Shown here: positions 8,786 to 16,664 of the stretch, piece by piece
Position numbering within the stretch: the stretch's first letter is position 1
Layout of the letters: each line of letters opens with the position of its first letter
Assembly (NCBI GenBank): GCA_020635015.1
Contig: JACKAP010000002.1
Coordinates: 1 to 64,000 of the forward strand
DNA: 64,000 nt
DNA from: Calditrichia bacterium
GTDB lineage: Bacteria > Calditrichota > Calditrichia > RBG-13-44-9 > J075
Direction: 5' to 3'
The notes under the pieces: generated by a model
The model's database searches: none
Seen by the model: the letters and a program-made list of their open reading frames with translations, nothing else
What the model was told of the DNA's origin: nothing
Position numbers and translations under genes: made by a program

Positions 8786-9589
8786 TTACCTTGCCAAACG
8801 CAGGCGTTGCTTAACCCGTTGCAATAATGAACCCGAACTTTGCTCCTGATGCTCGGGAATCGTCAGTTTTTCCAGCTTCTCATTGTCGATAATTTTCTGC
8901 GGATTATGGGTCACAATGGTCTCGATATAGGATTTGTCGCAGTGTTCTTCCAGCATCGCCGCTGCTTTGGCCAGCTTGAAGCATCGCCCGCCCTTGGAGT
9001 GGGCGTCGGAAGCGACAAAATGCACATATTGATTTTCGACCAGCCAGATGGCGATCTTCTTCACGGTGCGGCCGAAATCGCCCAGCAGACTGCCGGCGTT
9101 CACCTGCAGCAGACCGCCGAAACGGATGAAGTTGAGGATCTTTTCCGGCTTCTCATGCAGCGCGGAATAACGTTCAGGGTGAGCGACGATCGGGATATAG
9201 CCTTCCATATTCAATTTGAAGAGGGTCTCCTCCACCCCGGATGGCATCAGGTAGAGCGGGAACTCCATCAGCACATATAATCCCTGATCGCCCAACGTCG
9301 AGGTGCGGCGTTTCTTGATGGTCTGCTCCATGTAATGATGAAAAAATATTTCCGACCCGGAATGCACCCGCACCGGGATATTGCGCTGCCCGGTCTCTTC
9401 CTGGAGCACCTTCAGCTTGCGGAAATAATCTTCCTCCATCTTGGGATTCAGCACTTCGTTGAAGTGGGAGGTGGCGAAGACGTCGCTGATCCCCTGGTCG
9501 GCGGCCATCTTCAACATATCGAGGGATTCTTCCAGGGATTTTGCCCCGTCGTCAAATTCATAGATTACATGATTATGGATATCAATCAT
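8786..9589 (-). CDS. CpsB/YwqE-like PHP-family tyrosine-protein phosphatase
   Basis: 267 residues. The N-terminus MIDIHNHV with EFDDGAKS is the first metal-binding motif of the CpsB/CapC/YwqE group of PHP phosphatases. SHFNEV, HSGSEIFFH, VAHPERY and ASDAHSKGGR provide the later metal-ligand positions. In characterised members the enzyme dephosphorylates a bacterial tyrosine kinase that controls polysaccharide export. No kinase, wzz or capsule gene is nearby, so the partner is not visible. The ATG lies close to a weak ribosome site. A terminator hairpin separates it from nuoB upstream. The family assignment is strong and the substrate unknown. Confidence 0.88.
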   Translation of the reverse strand: MIDIHNHVIYEFDDGAKSLEESLDMLKMAADQGISDVFATSHFNEVLNPKMEEDYFRKLKVLQEETGQRNIPVRVHSGSEIFFHHYMEQTIKKRRTSTLGDQGLYVLMEFPLYLMPSGVEETLFKLNMEGYIPIVAHPERYSALHEKPEKILNFIRFGGLLQVNAGSLLGDFGRTVKKIAIWLVENQYVHFVASDAHSKGGRCFKLAKAAAMLEEHCDKSYIETIVTHNPQKIIDNEKLEKLTIPEHQEQSSGSLLQRVKQRLRLAR

Positions 9590-9761
9590 CGTTTGCTAAT
9601 TCCTGTTTTTACTAGGTTTGTCGAATCAACACCACTGTGAGGCAATTCATTTGATGCCGGCATAAGGTATGCCATTTCAAATTACCCGGATGTTATCCAA
9701 ATCAAACCTTTCCGCTCCGGTTTATTGACGCCGGAAACGCAGCGGTAGCGATAGAGATAGA

Positions 9762-9789
9762 AAAACCCATGCTGTCGCGCATGGGTTTT
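9762..9789 (-). terminator. Rho-independent terminator downstream of nuoB
   Basis: An 11-base perfect stem, AAAACCCATGC paired with GCATGGGTTTT, around a short loop. Read on the minus strand it ends in TTTTTCT. It lies 67 bases after the nuoB stop in the 9590-9855 gap, where I see nothing else. Confidence 0.8.
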
Positions 9790-9855
9790 CCAAGGTAGTA
9801 AAAAAATGACTGCTTCGCCAGTATTTGCGAATATTAGGATCGGTTAAAGCATACT

Positions 9856-10401
9856 TTAGCGGTTCTGCCAGGGCAAATTGGGACCGGTGTAGATCTTCTC
9901 CTGACGTTTCTTTTCGATATTATGCTTGTGCTCTTTCCAGCTATCGGTTTCCACCATCTCTTGGATCTTGATAACTGCATCGATCACTGCTTCGGGGCGG
10001 GGCGGACAGCCGGGGATGTAGACATCGACCGGAATGAAGCGGTCGACCCCCTGCACCAGGGTGTAAGTATCGAACACGCCGCCGGAGCAGGCGCAGGCTC
10101 CCATCGAGATACACCATTTCGGCTCGGGCATTTGATCCCAGATACGTTTGAGAATCGGCAGTTCCTTGATAGCAACCCGTCCGGCGACAATCATCAGGTC
10201 GCATTGCCGGGGAGTAAAACGGATCGCCTCCGCACCAAAACGGGCCATGTCAAAACGTGAGGCCAGGGTTGCCATTAGTTCAATTCCGCAACAGGCGGTG
10301 CCGAAAGGCATCGGCCAGAGCGAGTTTTTCCGCGCCCAGTTGACCAGTTTGTCGAGACGGGTGGTGGTGAAACTTTTGCCTTGAAGTAGATCGGAAGACA
10401 T
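9856..10401 (-). CDS. nuoB: NADH-quinone oxidoreductase subunit B
   Basis: The complex I subunit that binds iron-sulfur cluster N2 and passes electrons to quinone. It has 181 residues. The four expected N2 ligands are at family spacing: Cys37 and Cys38 (TACCGIEL), Cys103 (SMGACACSGG) and Cys132 (IPGCPPRPE). Additional cysteines occur at 67, 97 and 105; Cys67 falls where E. coli has an alanine in PRQADLM. The gene stands alone: it is flanked by an SDR gene upstream and a terminator downstream, with no nuoA, nuoC or other subunit in view. It may belong to a dispersed complex I or to a related hydrogenase-like module. The subunit identity is firm and the complex is not. Confidence 0.93.
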   Translation of the reverse strand: MSSDLLQGKSFTTTRLDKLVNWARKNSLWPMPFGTACCGIELMATLASRFDMARFGAEAIRFTPRQCDLMIVAGRVAIKELPILKRIWDQMPEPKWCISMGACACSGGVFDTYTLVQGVDRFIPVDVYIPGCPPRPEAVIDAVIKIQEMVETDSWKEHKHNIEKKRQEKIYTGPNLPWQNR

Positions 10402-10517
10402 CAGCGCCTCCTGTTTATCTTTAATTTCATACCGTTCATCTTATTCCTAAAAATACGAAGCAGAATCATTAATTCAAGCGGAAATTTTATTTTGTTCCAT
10501 ATTTCTCATGGCGGAAA

Positions 10518-11234
10518 TCAGCCCCGTTTGGGATTGGAGGGGCGGATGTCGATCTCGCTCATCATCGCCCGGCTGTCCACGCTCACCGCCGCAAATACGG
10601 CATGGGCCACATCCTCCGCCTGCAGCATGGTCTCGCTGCGGGGGGCATGGGGGTTGCGCCCGATCATCCGGGTGTGCACCGAGCCGGGGAAGACCGTGAT
10701 CACCCGGATATCATGCTCGCGCAGTTCCAGCATCAGCGACTGGGCAAAACCGCGCAGGGCGAACTTGGTGGCGGCATAGCCGGTGCCGGTCTTAAAGCCG
10801 TGTTTCCCCGCCAGGGAGGCAATGTTGACGATGCTCCCGCTGCGGCGTTCGATCATGCCCGGCACCACCCGGCGGGTGAGTTCGAACACTGCCTGGATGT
10901 TGACCTTGAGCATCTCTTCCAGCTCATCCGGCGTAATTTCCAGAAAGGGTTTGAGATGCAACACCCCGGCGTTATTGACCAGCACATCCACCCGGCCGAA
11001 AGCATCTTCGGCCTGCCGGGCCAGTGCTTCGATCTGCTTCATATCCATCAGATCCACTGCCACGGTCAGGGGTTGATGCCCGCCCTGCTTTTCGATCATG
11101 GTTGCGGTTTCCTGCAGCGCCTCCTGCTGCCGGGCGGTAAGCACGGTGCGGTATCCGGCGGCGCCGAACTTCAAGGCCAGCGCCCGCCCGATCCCCCGGC
11201 TCGCCCCGGTAATCAGTGCCACTGGGTGATCCAT
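10518..11234 (-). CDS. Short-chain dehydrogenase/reductase (SDR), classical type
   Basis: 238 residues, the normal length for a classical SDR. The cofactor motif TGASRGIGRAL (about residues 9-19), NNAGVLHLKP (about 88), the catalytic serine in NIASLAGKHG and the YxxxK pair in GYAATKFALRG are all present. After the active site, IRVITVFPGSVHTRM is typical of 3-oxoacyl-reductase-like members. Substrate cannot be told from sequence. It lies between the aminopeptidase and nuoB genes on the same strand, 116 bases before nuoB. The start ATG follows AAAAGGAGGCAT, a strong ribosome site. Confidence 0.9.
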   Translation of the reverse strand: MDHPVALITGASRGIGRALALKFGAAGYRTVLTARQQEALQETATMIEKQGGHQPLTVAVDLMDMKQIEALARQAEDAFGRVDVLVNNAGVLHLKPFLEITPDELEEMLKVNIQAVFELTRRVVPGMIERRSGSIVNIASLAGKHGFKTGTGYAATKFALRGFAQSLMLELREHDIRVITVFPGSVHTRMIGRNPHAPRSETMLQAEDVAHAVFAAVSVDSRAMMSEIDIRPSNPKRG

Positions 11235-11302
11235 ATATGCCTCCTTTTCACAGATTAAAAGACTACTTTATCCACGGATTACACGGATTTCATTACATCA
11301 TT

Positions 11303-12418
11303 TTACTTCAGGTTCTCCGGATTGAGCCCCTCCAGTTCCGGCAGCACGAAAAGGCCGTTCTTGCGGATCAGGCGATTGTCAAAGCGGATCTCGCCTCCAC
11401 CGGCTTCTTCGGTCTGGCGCATCACCATATCCCAGTGCACCGCGGAACGGTTGCCGTTAAAGGCATCCTCGTAAGCCTGGCCGGGGGTAAAGTGGAACGA
11501 GCCGGCGATTTTTTCATCAAACAGGATGTCGAGCATCGGATAGGTGACGTAGGGATTGAATCCGATAGCAAACTCGCCGATATAACGGGCGCCTTCATCG
11601 GTATCCAGGATCTCGTTGAGCTTCTCGGTTTTATCCCCCTTCGCCTCCACCACTTTACCGTTCTCGAAACGCAGGTAGATATCGGAGAAGGTCACGCCCT
11701 GGTAGATCGTCGGGGTGTTGTAGCTGATGTGACCATTCACCGAATCGCGCACCGGGGCGGTAAAAACCTCTCCATCCGGGATGTTGTGGGTGCCGGCACA
11801 GCCGATCACCGGAATTCCCTTGATGGAGAAGCGCAGATCGGTGTCCGGTCCGGTGATGTGCACCTGGTCGGTCGCCTCCATCAGCTTTTGCAGCGGGGCC
11901 ATCGCCCGGGCCATCCTGGGGTAGTCCATGGTGCAGACATCGAAGAAGAAGTCTTCGAACGCCTCGGTGCTCTTGCCGGCCTGCTGGGCAAAGGAAGCAT
12001 TAGGATAGCGCAGGATCACCCATTTGGTATGGTTGACCCGCTCCTGGAAGTGCACCGGGATCAGCACATGATCCTGGTAGAGCTTCATTTTTTCCTGGGG
12101 CACATCAGACATTTCGTTGACGTTGAGGCCGCCGCGGATGCCGATATAGGCATCCATCTGCTTCATCCAGTTCAGTTCCATCTCCCCGATCAGCTTCAGC
12201 TGAGCTTCGCTGCCATTCAGCAGCAGATCGCGGGTGAGGCTGTTATCTTTGACCCAAACATAGGGCCGGGCGCCGGCCGCTGCCGCGGTGTGGATCAGCG
12301 CCTTCACCAGGGCGTTGGGTATGCCGATTGCCTCGATCAGCACATTTTCATTCGCCTGCAGCTTCACCGAATGATGGATCAGCACCTCGGCCAGTTTTTG
12401 TAAACGGGGATCTTTCAT
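11303..12418 (-). CDS. Aminopeptidase, peptidase family M29
   Basis: A cytoplasmic metallo-aminopeptidase of 371 residues, the usual size for the AmpS/PepS/AmpT family. Family landmarks include AVHWDMVM, which carries His and Asp metal ligands, the upstream FHFTPGQAYEDAF segment, the Glu-containing GEIRFDNRLIRKNG near the C-terminus, and the N-terminal ANENVLIEAIG strand. It releases N-terminal residues with broad preference in characterised members. It starts with ATG after AAGGAGTTAC. It sits between the SDR and LON-domain genes on the same strand with modest gaps, so a shared transcript is possible. Confidence 0.92.
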   Translation of the reverse strand: MKDPRLQKLAEVLIHHSVKLQANENVLIEAIGIPNALVKALIHTAAAAGARPYVWVKDNSLTRDLLLNGSEAQLKLIGEMELNWMKQMDAYIGIRGGLNVNEMSDVPQEKMKLYQDHVLIPVHFQERVNHTKWVILRYPNASFAQQAGKSTEAFEDFFFDVCTMDYPRMARAMAPLQKLMEATDQVHITGPDTDLRFSIKGIPVIGCAGTHNIPDGEVFTAPVRDSVNGHISYNTPTIYQGVTFSDIYLRFENGKVVEAKGDKTEKLNEILDTDEGARYIGEFAIGFNPYVTYPMLDILFDEKIAGSFHFTPGQAYEDAFNGNRSAVHWDMVMRQTEEAGGGEIRFDNRLIRKNGLFVLPELEGLNPENLK

Positions 12419-12471
12419 GGAATTTGTAACTCCTTATGTTGGTCGGATTTGATTTTTGGTTGATGGGTTAA

Positions 12472-12515
12472 TCGTGAGCGCCAGCGAACTAACATCGCCG
12501 GCAAAGCCGGCTAAA
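12472..12515. repeat. Two-unit micro-hairpin repeat
   Basis: CGTGAGCGCCAGCGAAC, a TAACATC linker, and GCCGGCAAAGCCGGC (12497-12511; a 6-base stem with a 3-base loop). This is the same modular family as at 43636-43915 and 47745-47948. It supplies the stop codon of the LON-domain gene. Confidence 0.75.
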
Positions 12516-13137
12516 GCTTCCCATTCGGATGCATCGTCTGGGTCAGCCGTTTATTCACTTCCAGACGGTCGATTACCGTTTTTTCCAGTTCCAATTGCCG
12601 CATCAGCCGTTCCCGGGGCGCGTTGATTTCCAGAAATGCCTGTTTTTCTCCGGCATTAAACCCGCCGCTGGCAGCTATCAGGTAAGACAACTGCGCGGCA
12701 TCCAGTTTCTCCAACCCTCCGGCATCGGCTTCACGGGAAACCGCCAGCAGGATCTTTTTAAGAAAGCTAACAGCTTTTTGCATCAGATCCGCATCCGCTT
12801 CATCGATGCCGGGGGAAATTTCTTCCAGGAAACGTACTTTTCCCTGCAGGAATACACGCTCCTCGGAATAGGCTTCGACCAAAAAACGCCGGCTGCCGCG
12901 GGTCAGGATATCCATCCGCCCGTCTTCGTAGCGCTTGAGCACTTCCATAATGTCTGCTGTGCAGCCGACCGAATGCAGGCGGCCTTCACCGGCAAACAGC
13001 ACGCCGAACGGTTTTTGCGATTCCAGGCATTCTCCGATCATCTCCCGGTAACGCGGCTCGAAGATATGCAGCGGAAGGGGCATCTGGGGAAACAGCACCA
13101 CATCCAGGGGAAACAACGGGATGATCTGACGTTCCAT
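12511..13137 (-). CDS. LON substrate-binding (N-terminal) domain protein
   Basis: 208 residues that consist of the LON N-terminal domain alone. PLFPLDVVLFPQMPLPLHIFEPRYREM is typical of this group (split here only for mention), followed by FGVLFAG and GCTADI strands and a helical C-terminal half. There is no AAA+ or Ser-Lys protease part, so it is not the Lon protease itself. Stand-alone members are common and poorly characterised. The ATG at 13137 shares its A with the TGA stop of the permease gene upstream, giving TGATG coupling; an in-frame GTG three bases earlier is possible. The stop codon lies inside a repeat unit. Confidence 0.85.
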   Translation of the reverse strand: MERQIIPLFPLDVVLFPQMPLPLHIFEPRYREMIGECLESQKPFGVLFAGEGRLHSVGCTADIMEVLKRYEDGRMDILTRGSRRFLVEAYSEERVFLQGKVRFLEEISPGIDEADADLMQKAVSFLKKILLAVSREADAGGLEKLDAAQLSYLIAASGGFNAGEKQAFLEINAPRERLMRQLELEKTVIDRLEVNKRLTQTMHPNGKL

Positions 13138-14366
13138 CACGCCCCTCCTCCGTTATCGATGTCGTATCCAGCCCGGCGGATGGCCTCGATGATCTGCTCG
13201 CCGGTCGCGTCCCCGACTACTTCCACCTGCCGGCGCGGCAGATCGATGCGCACCTCGCGCACCCCATCCAGCGCCCGCAGCGAGCTATCGATGGTCAGAC
13301 GGCAGTGCTCGCAGTTCATATCATTCACCGTCAACAGCATTCCATCGCCGCTGAGTGCCGCTGAACGGGCAGGCAGCAGGGGGCGCAGCATCAATCCCAG
13401 CAAGAGCAGGGCAGAGCCGGTTTTCAGCCAGCCCGGCAGCATCTCCATGTGGCCACCGATCAAATGGGCATCCTGGCCGGAGAACTGCCAGATCAGATCG
13501 ATCAGCCCGCCGAAAAGCAGGCCGCTGATGAGGATGGTCCCCAGGTATAGCAGCAGATGGCGTTTCCCCATCTTCCCGCCCACGAAGGAAAGGGTGGCGG
13601 TATTGGTTGCCGGCCCGGCAAACAAAAAGATAAATCCCGCCCCCGGGGACATTCCCTTGAGGATCAGCGATGCGGCAATGGGGATCGAGCCGGTGGCGCA
13701 GACATACATCGGGATGCCGATCAACAGCATCAGCGGGTAGGCCAGCAGGGGGTTGCCAAGATATTGCCCGATCCAGGCATCCGGGATCAAATAGGAGATT
13801 ATCCCGCCGGCAACAATCCCGATCAGCAGCCATTTCGCCACGTCCGCGACCAGCTCTTTGAATGCATAATCGACCATCGCCCGCAGACGGCCGGTGCCGG
13901 AGGTGATAGCGGTCTGCTCTGGTGCCGCCGGTGCCGAAACGGTGTGCTCCTCCCGACGGGCCAGCCAGTTGGCAATTCCGCCGGTCAACAGCCCGTTGAA
14001 CAGCGCCGCCAGCGGGCGCATCACCGTCAGCAGCGGGCCGAGCAGGGCGTAGGTCGCCAGAATGGAATCGACCCCGGTAGTAGGGGTGGAAATAAGGAAG
14101 GAGAGGATCGGCCCCCGGCGCGCGCCCTGCTTTTCCAGGTGAGCAGCGACCGGAATGACGCCGCAGGAGCACAGCGGCAGGGGAATGCCGAAAACCGAGG
14201 CCTTCACCACGGCGGAGAAACGGTTGTGTGACAAATGCCGCGTCACCTTCTCTTTCGGCAGCAGCACATGGAGCACCCCCGCCACCGCAAATCCCAGCAA
14301 CAGGTAGGGGGCCATTTCCTCCAGCAAATACCAGATTTCTTTTATTAATCCGATCAATATATTCAT
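13137..14366 (-). CDS. SO_0444-type metal efflux permease with C-terminal HMA domain
   Basis: 409 residues. The N-terminal part is a multi-span permease of the YraQ/ArsP-like family; PLPLCSCGVIP carries the hallmark CSCG cysteines (66 and 68), followed by LSFLISTPTTGVDS and, in the second half, ATGSIPIAASLILKG and FAGPATNTAT. The last 67 residues are a heavy-metal-associated domain with MNCEHC (Cys352, Cys355). Members called SO_0444 family are linked to copper or zinc export; the metal is not proven by sequence. It is translationally coupled to the LON-domain gene. The start lies next to a TAAAGGATAA repeat and has only a weak ribosome site. Confidence 0.87.
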   Translation of the reverse strand: MNILIGLIKEIWYLLEEMAPYLLLGFAVAGVLHVLLPKEKVTRHLSHNRFSAVVKASVFGIPLPLCSCGVIPVAAHLEKQGARRGPILSFLISTPTTGVDSILATYALLGPLLTVMRPLAALFNGLLTGGIANWLARREEHTVSAPAAPEQTAITSGTGRLRAMVDYAFKELVADVAKWLLIGIVAGGIISYLIPDAWIGQYLGNPLLAYPLMLLIGIPMYVCATGSIPIAASLILKGMSPGAGFIFLFAGPATNTATLSFVGGKMGKRHLLLYLGTILISGLLFGGLIDLIWQFSGQDAHLIGGHMEMLPGWLKTGSALLLLGLMLRPLLPARSAALSGDGMLLTVNDMNCEHCRLTIDSSLRALDGVREVRIDLPRRQVEVVGDATGEQIIEAIRRAGYDIDNGGGA

Positions 14367-14370
14367 AATT

Positions 14371-14497
14371 TAAAGGATAAAGGTTAAAGGGTGAAGGGTA
14401 AAGGATAAAAGAAAAAACTTACCGCTCCTTCATACCTACGCCTTACTCCTTTATCCTTTATCCTTTATCCTTTATCCTTTATCCTTTATCCTTTATC
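14371..14497. repeat. Facing arrays of TTTATCC heptamers
   Basis: The left arm (14371-14408) is AAAGGATAA-like and degenerate. The right arm (about 14448-14497) holds about seven near-perfect copies of TTTATCC. The spacer is about 40 bases. The right arm runs into the tpx stop codon (TGA, complement of 14496-14498). Confidence 0.85.
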
Positions 14498-15008
14498 AGA
14501 GCAGCGCCTTCACCGCAGCAAGAACCTCATCATAATCCGGTTCCTGGCCGATCGCCGGCACCAATTGCACGTGGCGAATGACATCATTTTTATCCAGCAC
14601 AAACACACAGCGGGCCAGTTGTCGCTTGGAAGGCATCAGCACCCGGTAATTCGTGCCGAAACTGACTTCGCGGTGATCGGACATGACCACAACCTTATCG
14701 ATCCCGGCAGCGCCGCACCAGCGTTTCTGGGCCGGCGGCAGGTCGACGCTGATAGTCAAAATCAGCACATCCTCACCCAGACCGGCGGCCAGTTGGTTAA
14801 AATGGCGGGTTTCCCGGTCGCATACCGCGGTATCCAGGGAGGGCACGCTGGAGATAATCCGCACCTTGCCGGGAAAATCCCGCAGCGATTTCGGATTTGA
14901 ATCCAGATCGATGACGTTAAAGTCCGGCGCTTTATCCCCCACTTTTAACGAATTCCCTTCCACTTCGACGGGGACGCCTCCCATGATAACCGTTCTTTTT
15001 TCACTCAT
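14496..15008 (-). CDS. tpx: Thiol peroxidase (2-Cys, Tpx type)
   Basis: Reduces peroxides using thioredoxin in the cytoplasm or periplasm. It has 170 residues, the standard length. SVPSLDTAVCDRETRHFN contains the peroxidatic Cys63 in the Tpx signature, and Cys98 (RWCGAAGID) matches the resolving cysteine on helix alpha-3. KVGDKAPDF near residue 22 and the C-terminal YDEVLAAVKALL also match. A cysteine at 134 is extra. It is divergent from superoxide dismutase, and both have near-consensus promoters within 50 bases of each other, so joint oxidative-stress control is likely. Confidence 0.96.
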   Translation of the reverse strand: MSEKRTVIMGGVPVEVEGNSLKVGDKAPDFNVIDLDSNPKSLRDFPGKVRIISSVPSLDTAVCDRETRHFNQLAAGLGEDVLILTISVDLPPAQKRWCGAAGIDKVVVMSDHREVSFGTNYRVLMPSKRQLARCVFVLDKNDVIRHVQLVPAIGQEPDYDEVLAAVKALL

Positions 15009-15083
15009 TTTTGATCTCCGTATATTAATTGATTGAATATCATTCCTGGCGCTGTGTACTGCGATTATTTCTACCAGGCAGAA

Positions 15084-15112
15084 ATAATAATTCCGGCACT
15101 ACAGCTTGTCAA
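15084..15112 (-). promoter_or_regulatory. Sigma-70-type promoter of tpx
   Basis: On the minus strand TTGACA (15112-15107) is followed by a 17-base spacer and TATTAT (15089-15084). The expected transcript start is about 70 bases before the tpx ATG. Confidence 0.7.
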
Positions 15113-15136
15113 GGTGTTTCTGTTTTCCCTTGACAA
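15106..15136. promoter_or_regulatory. Inverted repeat joining the divergent tpx and sod -35 boxes
   Basis: TTGTCAAGG (15106-15114) and CCTTGACAA (15128-15136) are perfect 9-base inverted copies 13 bases apart. Each half contains the -35 hexamer of one of the divergent promoters. It could be an operator or simply paired -35 elements. Confidence 0.5.
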
Positions 15137-15158
15137 ATCCGGGCTCAGGGCCTATTTT
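15130..15158 (+). promoter_or_regulatory. Sigma-70-type promoter of superoxide dismutase
   Basis: TTGACA (15130-15135), a 17-base spacer and TATTTT (15153-15158), about 57 bases before the ATG. A second TATAAT at 15172-15177 has no obvious -35 partner. Confidence 0.65.
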
Positions 15159-15214
15159 ACAGGTCTGGAGTTTATAATGTCATCAATTCACATCTATATA
15201 GGAAGGAGTGCCTC

Positions 15215-15820
15215 ATGGCTCACGAATTACCCCCATTGCCATATGCGTATAATGCGCTCGAGCCGTACATCGACGAACGCACCATGCAGATTCACCACGA
15301 CCTGCACCACGGCGGATATGTGAAGAATCTCAATGCTGCCCTGGAAGGCCATGCCGACTTGCAGAAGAAAAGCATTGAAGACCTGCTGAAATCGCTGAAC
15401 AGCGTGCCGGATGCGATCCGTACCGCAGTACGTAATAACGGTGGCGGCCATTACAATCACACGATCTTCTGGAATACCATGGCGCCCAACGCCGGCGGCG
15501 AGCCGGGCGGGAAGCTGGGTGAGGCGATCGGCAAGACCTTCGGCAGTTTCGACGGGTTTAAAGAGCAGTTTGCCAAGGCTGCCGCTACCCGCTTCGGCAG
15601 CGGCTGGGCCTGGCTGGTGAAAAACGCCGACGGCTCCCTGGCGGTGACCTCTACCCCCAACCAGGATAATCCGATCTCCGGCGGCCAGTTTCCTCTGGTC
15701 GGCATCGACGTATGGGAACACGCCTACTATCTGAAATACCAGAATCGCCGCCCGGAATATGTTTCCAACTGGTGGAGCGTGGTTAATTGGGATGCCGTCG
15801 CCAAGCGCTTCGGTGGGTAA
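15215..15820 (+). CDS. sodA: Superoxide dismutase, Mn/Fe family
   Basis: Converts superoxide to oxygen and hydrogen peroxide. It has 201 residues, full length. The four metal ligands are His27 (MQIHHDLHH), His82 (GHYNHTIFW), Asp165 and His169 (IDVWEHAYY). NNGGGHYNH and TPNQDNPIS look more like the manganese form than the iron form, but metal use cannot be proved from sequence. No signal peptide is seen, so it is cytoplasmic. The start ATG follows AGGAAGGAGTG. It is divergent from tpx, whose product removes the peroxide that this enzyme makes. A terminator follows. Confidence 0.96.
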   Translation: MAHELPPLPYAYNALEPYIDERTMQIHHDLHHGGYVKNLNAALEGHADLQKKSIEDLLKSLNSVPDAIRTAVRNNGGGHYNHTIFWNTMAPNAGGEPGGKLGEAIGKTFGSFDGFKEQFAKAAATRFGSGWAWLVKNADGSLAVTSTPNQDNPISGGQFPLVGIDVWEHAYYLKYQNRRPEYVSNWWSVVNWDAVAKRFGG

Positions 15821-15842
15821 CCGCGATCACCATCCAAATATC

Positions 15843-15872
15843 AAAAGCCCGGTCTATGCCGGGCTTTTTTTT
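15843..15872 (+). terminator. Rho-independent terminator after superoxide dismutase
   Basis: The stem AAAAGCCCGG / CCGGGCTTTT with a 6-base loop is followed by a run of T, 22 bases after the stop codon. Confidence 0.9.
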
Positions 15873-16039
15873 GCCACGAATTTACGCGAATAAACCCGAA
15901 TGTAGTTTGCCACAGAGGCACAGAGTTCACAGAGAATTAAAAGCTTAAAACAACGAACACTCTGAGTGCTCTGTGACAAAAAGGCTTCCTTACAAAACAA
16001 ACCCTAAATCATTCGGGTTCATTCGTGTAAATTCGTGGC
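15873..16039. repeat. Nested intergenic inverted repeat
   Basis: The outer arms GCCACGAATTTACGCGAAT and ATTCGTGTAAATTCGTGGC enclose inner arms GCCACAGAGGCACAGAG and CTCTGAGTGCTCTGTGAC. It fills the gap between the convergent sod and GAF-domain genes and reaches the stop of the latter. Confidence 0.8.
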
Positions 16040-16509
16040 TAAAGAATCTTTGCAATATCCTCGCAAAGCGCTTCCAGGTAGCGGCTATCCTCCGCAGTGA
16101 ACGGCCCGACCGCGTGGGAATCGATATCCAGTTCTCCCACCACCCGGCCGTCTTGGAAGATCGGCACTACGATCTCGGACTTCACGTGAATGCTGCAGGA
16201 GAGGTAGTTATCCTCCTTGCTGACATCCTGGATCACGAAGGTCTCCTCCCGCTCGGCGGCCTGGCCGCAGATGCCCTGTCCGAAAGCGATACGCACGTGG
16301 TCGGTGGCATCGCCCACGTAGGGCCCCAGCACCAGTTCCCGTTCTTTTTCGGGATCGACCAGGTAAAAACCCACCCAGTCGTAGTATTCGATCTCCCGCG
16401 CCAGCAATTGGCAAATTGCCAGCAACTTGTCATCACGACTGCCCCCGCTGTGGAGAATTTCCTTTCCTTGCGCCACCACGGCGGCAAAATGGGTCGCTTT
16501 ATCGCTCAT
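16039..16509 (-). CDS. GAF-domain protein, free methionine-R-sulfoxide reductase-like
   Basis: 156 residues forming a single GAF domain like YebR/fRMsr, which reduces free methionine-(R)-sulfoxide. Family marks are YDWVGFYLVD, GQGICGQAA, VIQDVSKEDNYLSCS and KSEIVVPIFQDGRVVGELDIDS. Of the three cysteines described in the E. coli and yeast enzymes, the two in GICG and LSCS are present. The upstream one, ten residues before GICG, appears to be His. Catalysis may therefore differ, or the protein may be a ligand-binding GAF protein. It lies near sod and tpx, which fits an oxidative-damage role. Its stop overlaps a repeat. Confidence 0.8.
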   Translation of the reverse strand: MSDKATHFAAVVAQGKEILHSGGSRDDKLLAICQLLAREIEYYDWVGFYLVDPEKERELVLGPYVGDATDHVRIAFGQGICGQAAEREETFVIQDVSKEDNYLSCSIHVKSEIVVPIFQDGRVVGELDIDSHAVGPFTAEDSRYLEALCEDIAKIL

Positions 16510-16540
16510 CAGTTTGCTCCAAATAATAACGTTATTTTAT

Positions 16541-16636
16541 TTGCCACAGAGGCACAGAGAACACAGAGTTTTGACAGTCTTCAGTTTTCAGGTAACAGTC
16601 GTCAGTTCTCTGTGAACTCTGTGCCTCTGTGGCTAA
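16541..16636. repeat. CACAGAG-type inverted repeat
   Basis: GCCACAGAGGCACAGAGAAC faces GAACTCTGTGCCTCTGTGGC across about 50 bases that hold TCAGTTTTCAGG-like words. Copies of the same family lie at 38918-39012 and 61779-61873. Confidence 0.85.
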
Positions 16637-16664
16637 AACCTTTTTGTCAACTCTCAAAGCGCTT

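Noticed and set aside
11216..12403. A 395-codon plus-strand frame opposite the M29 aminopeptidase
   Set aside because: It has His/Gln/Gly-rich shadow composition and no recognisable family; the minus strand encodes a full-length aminopeptidase.
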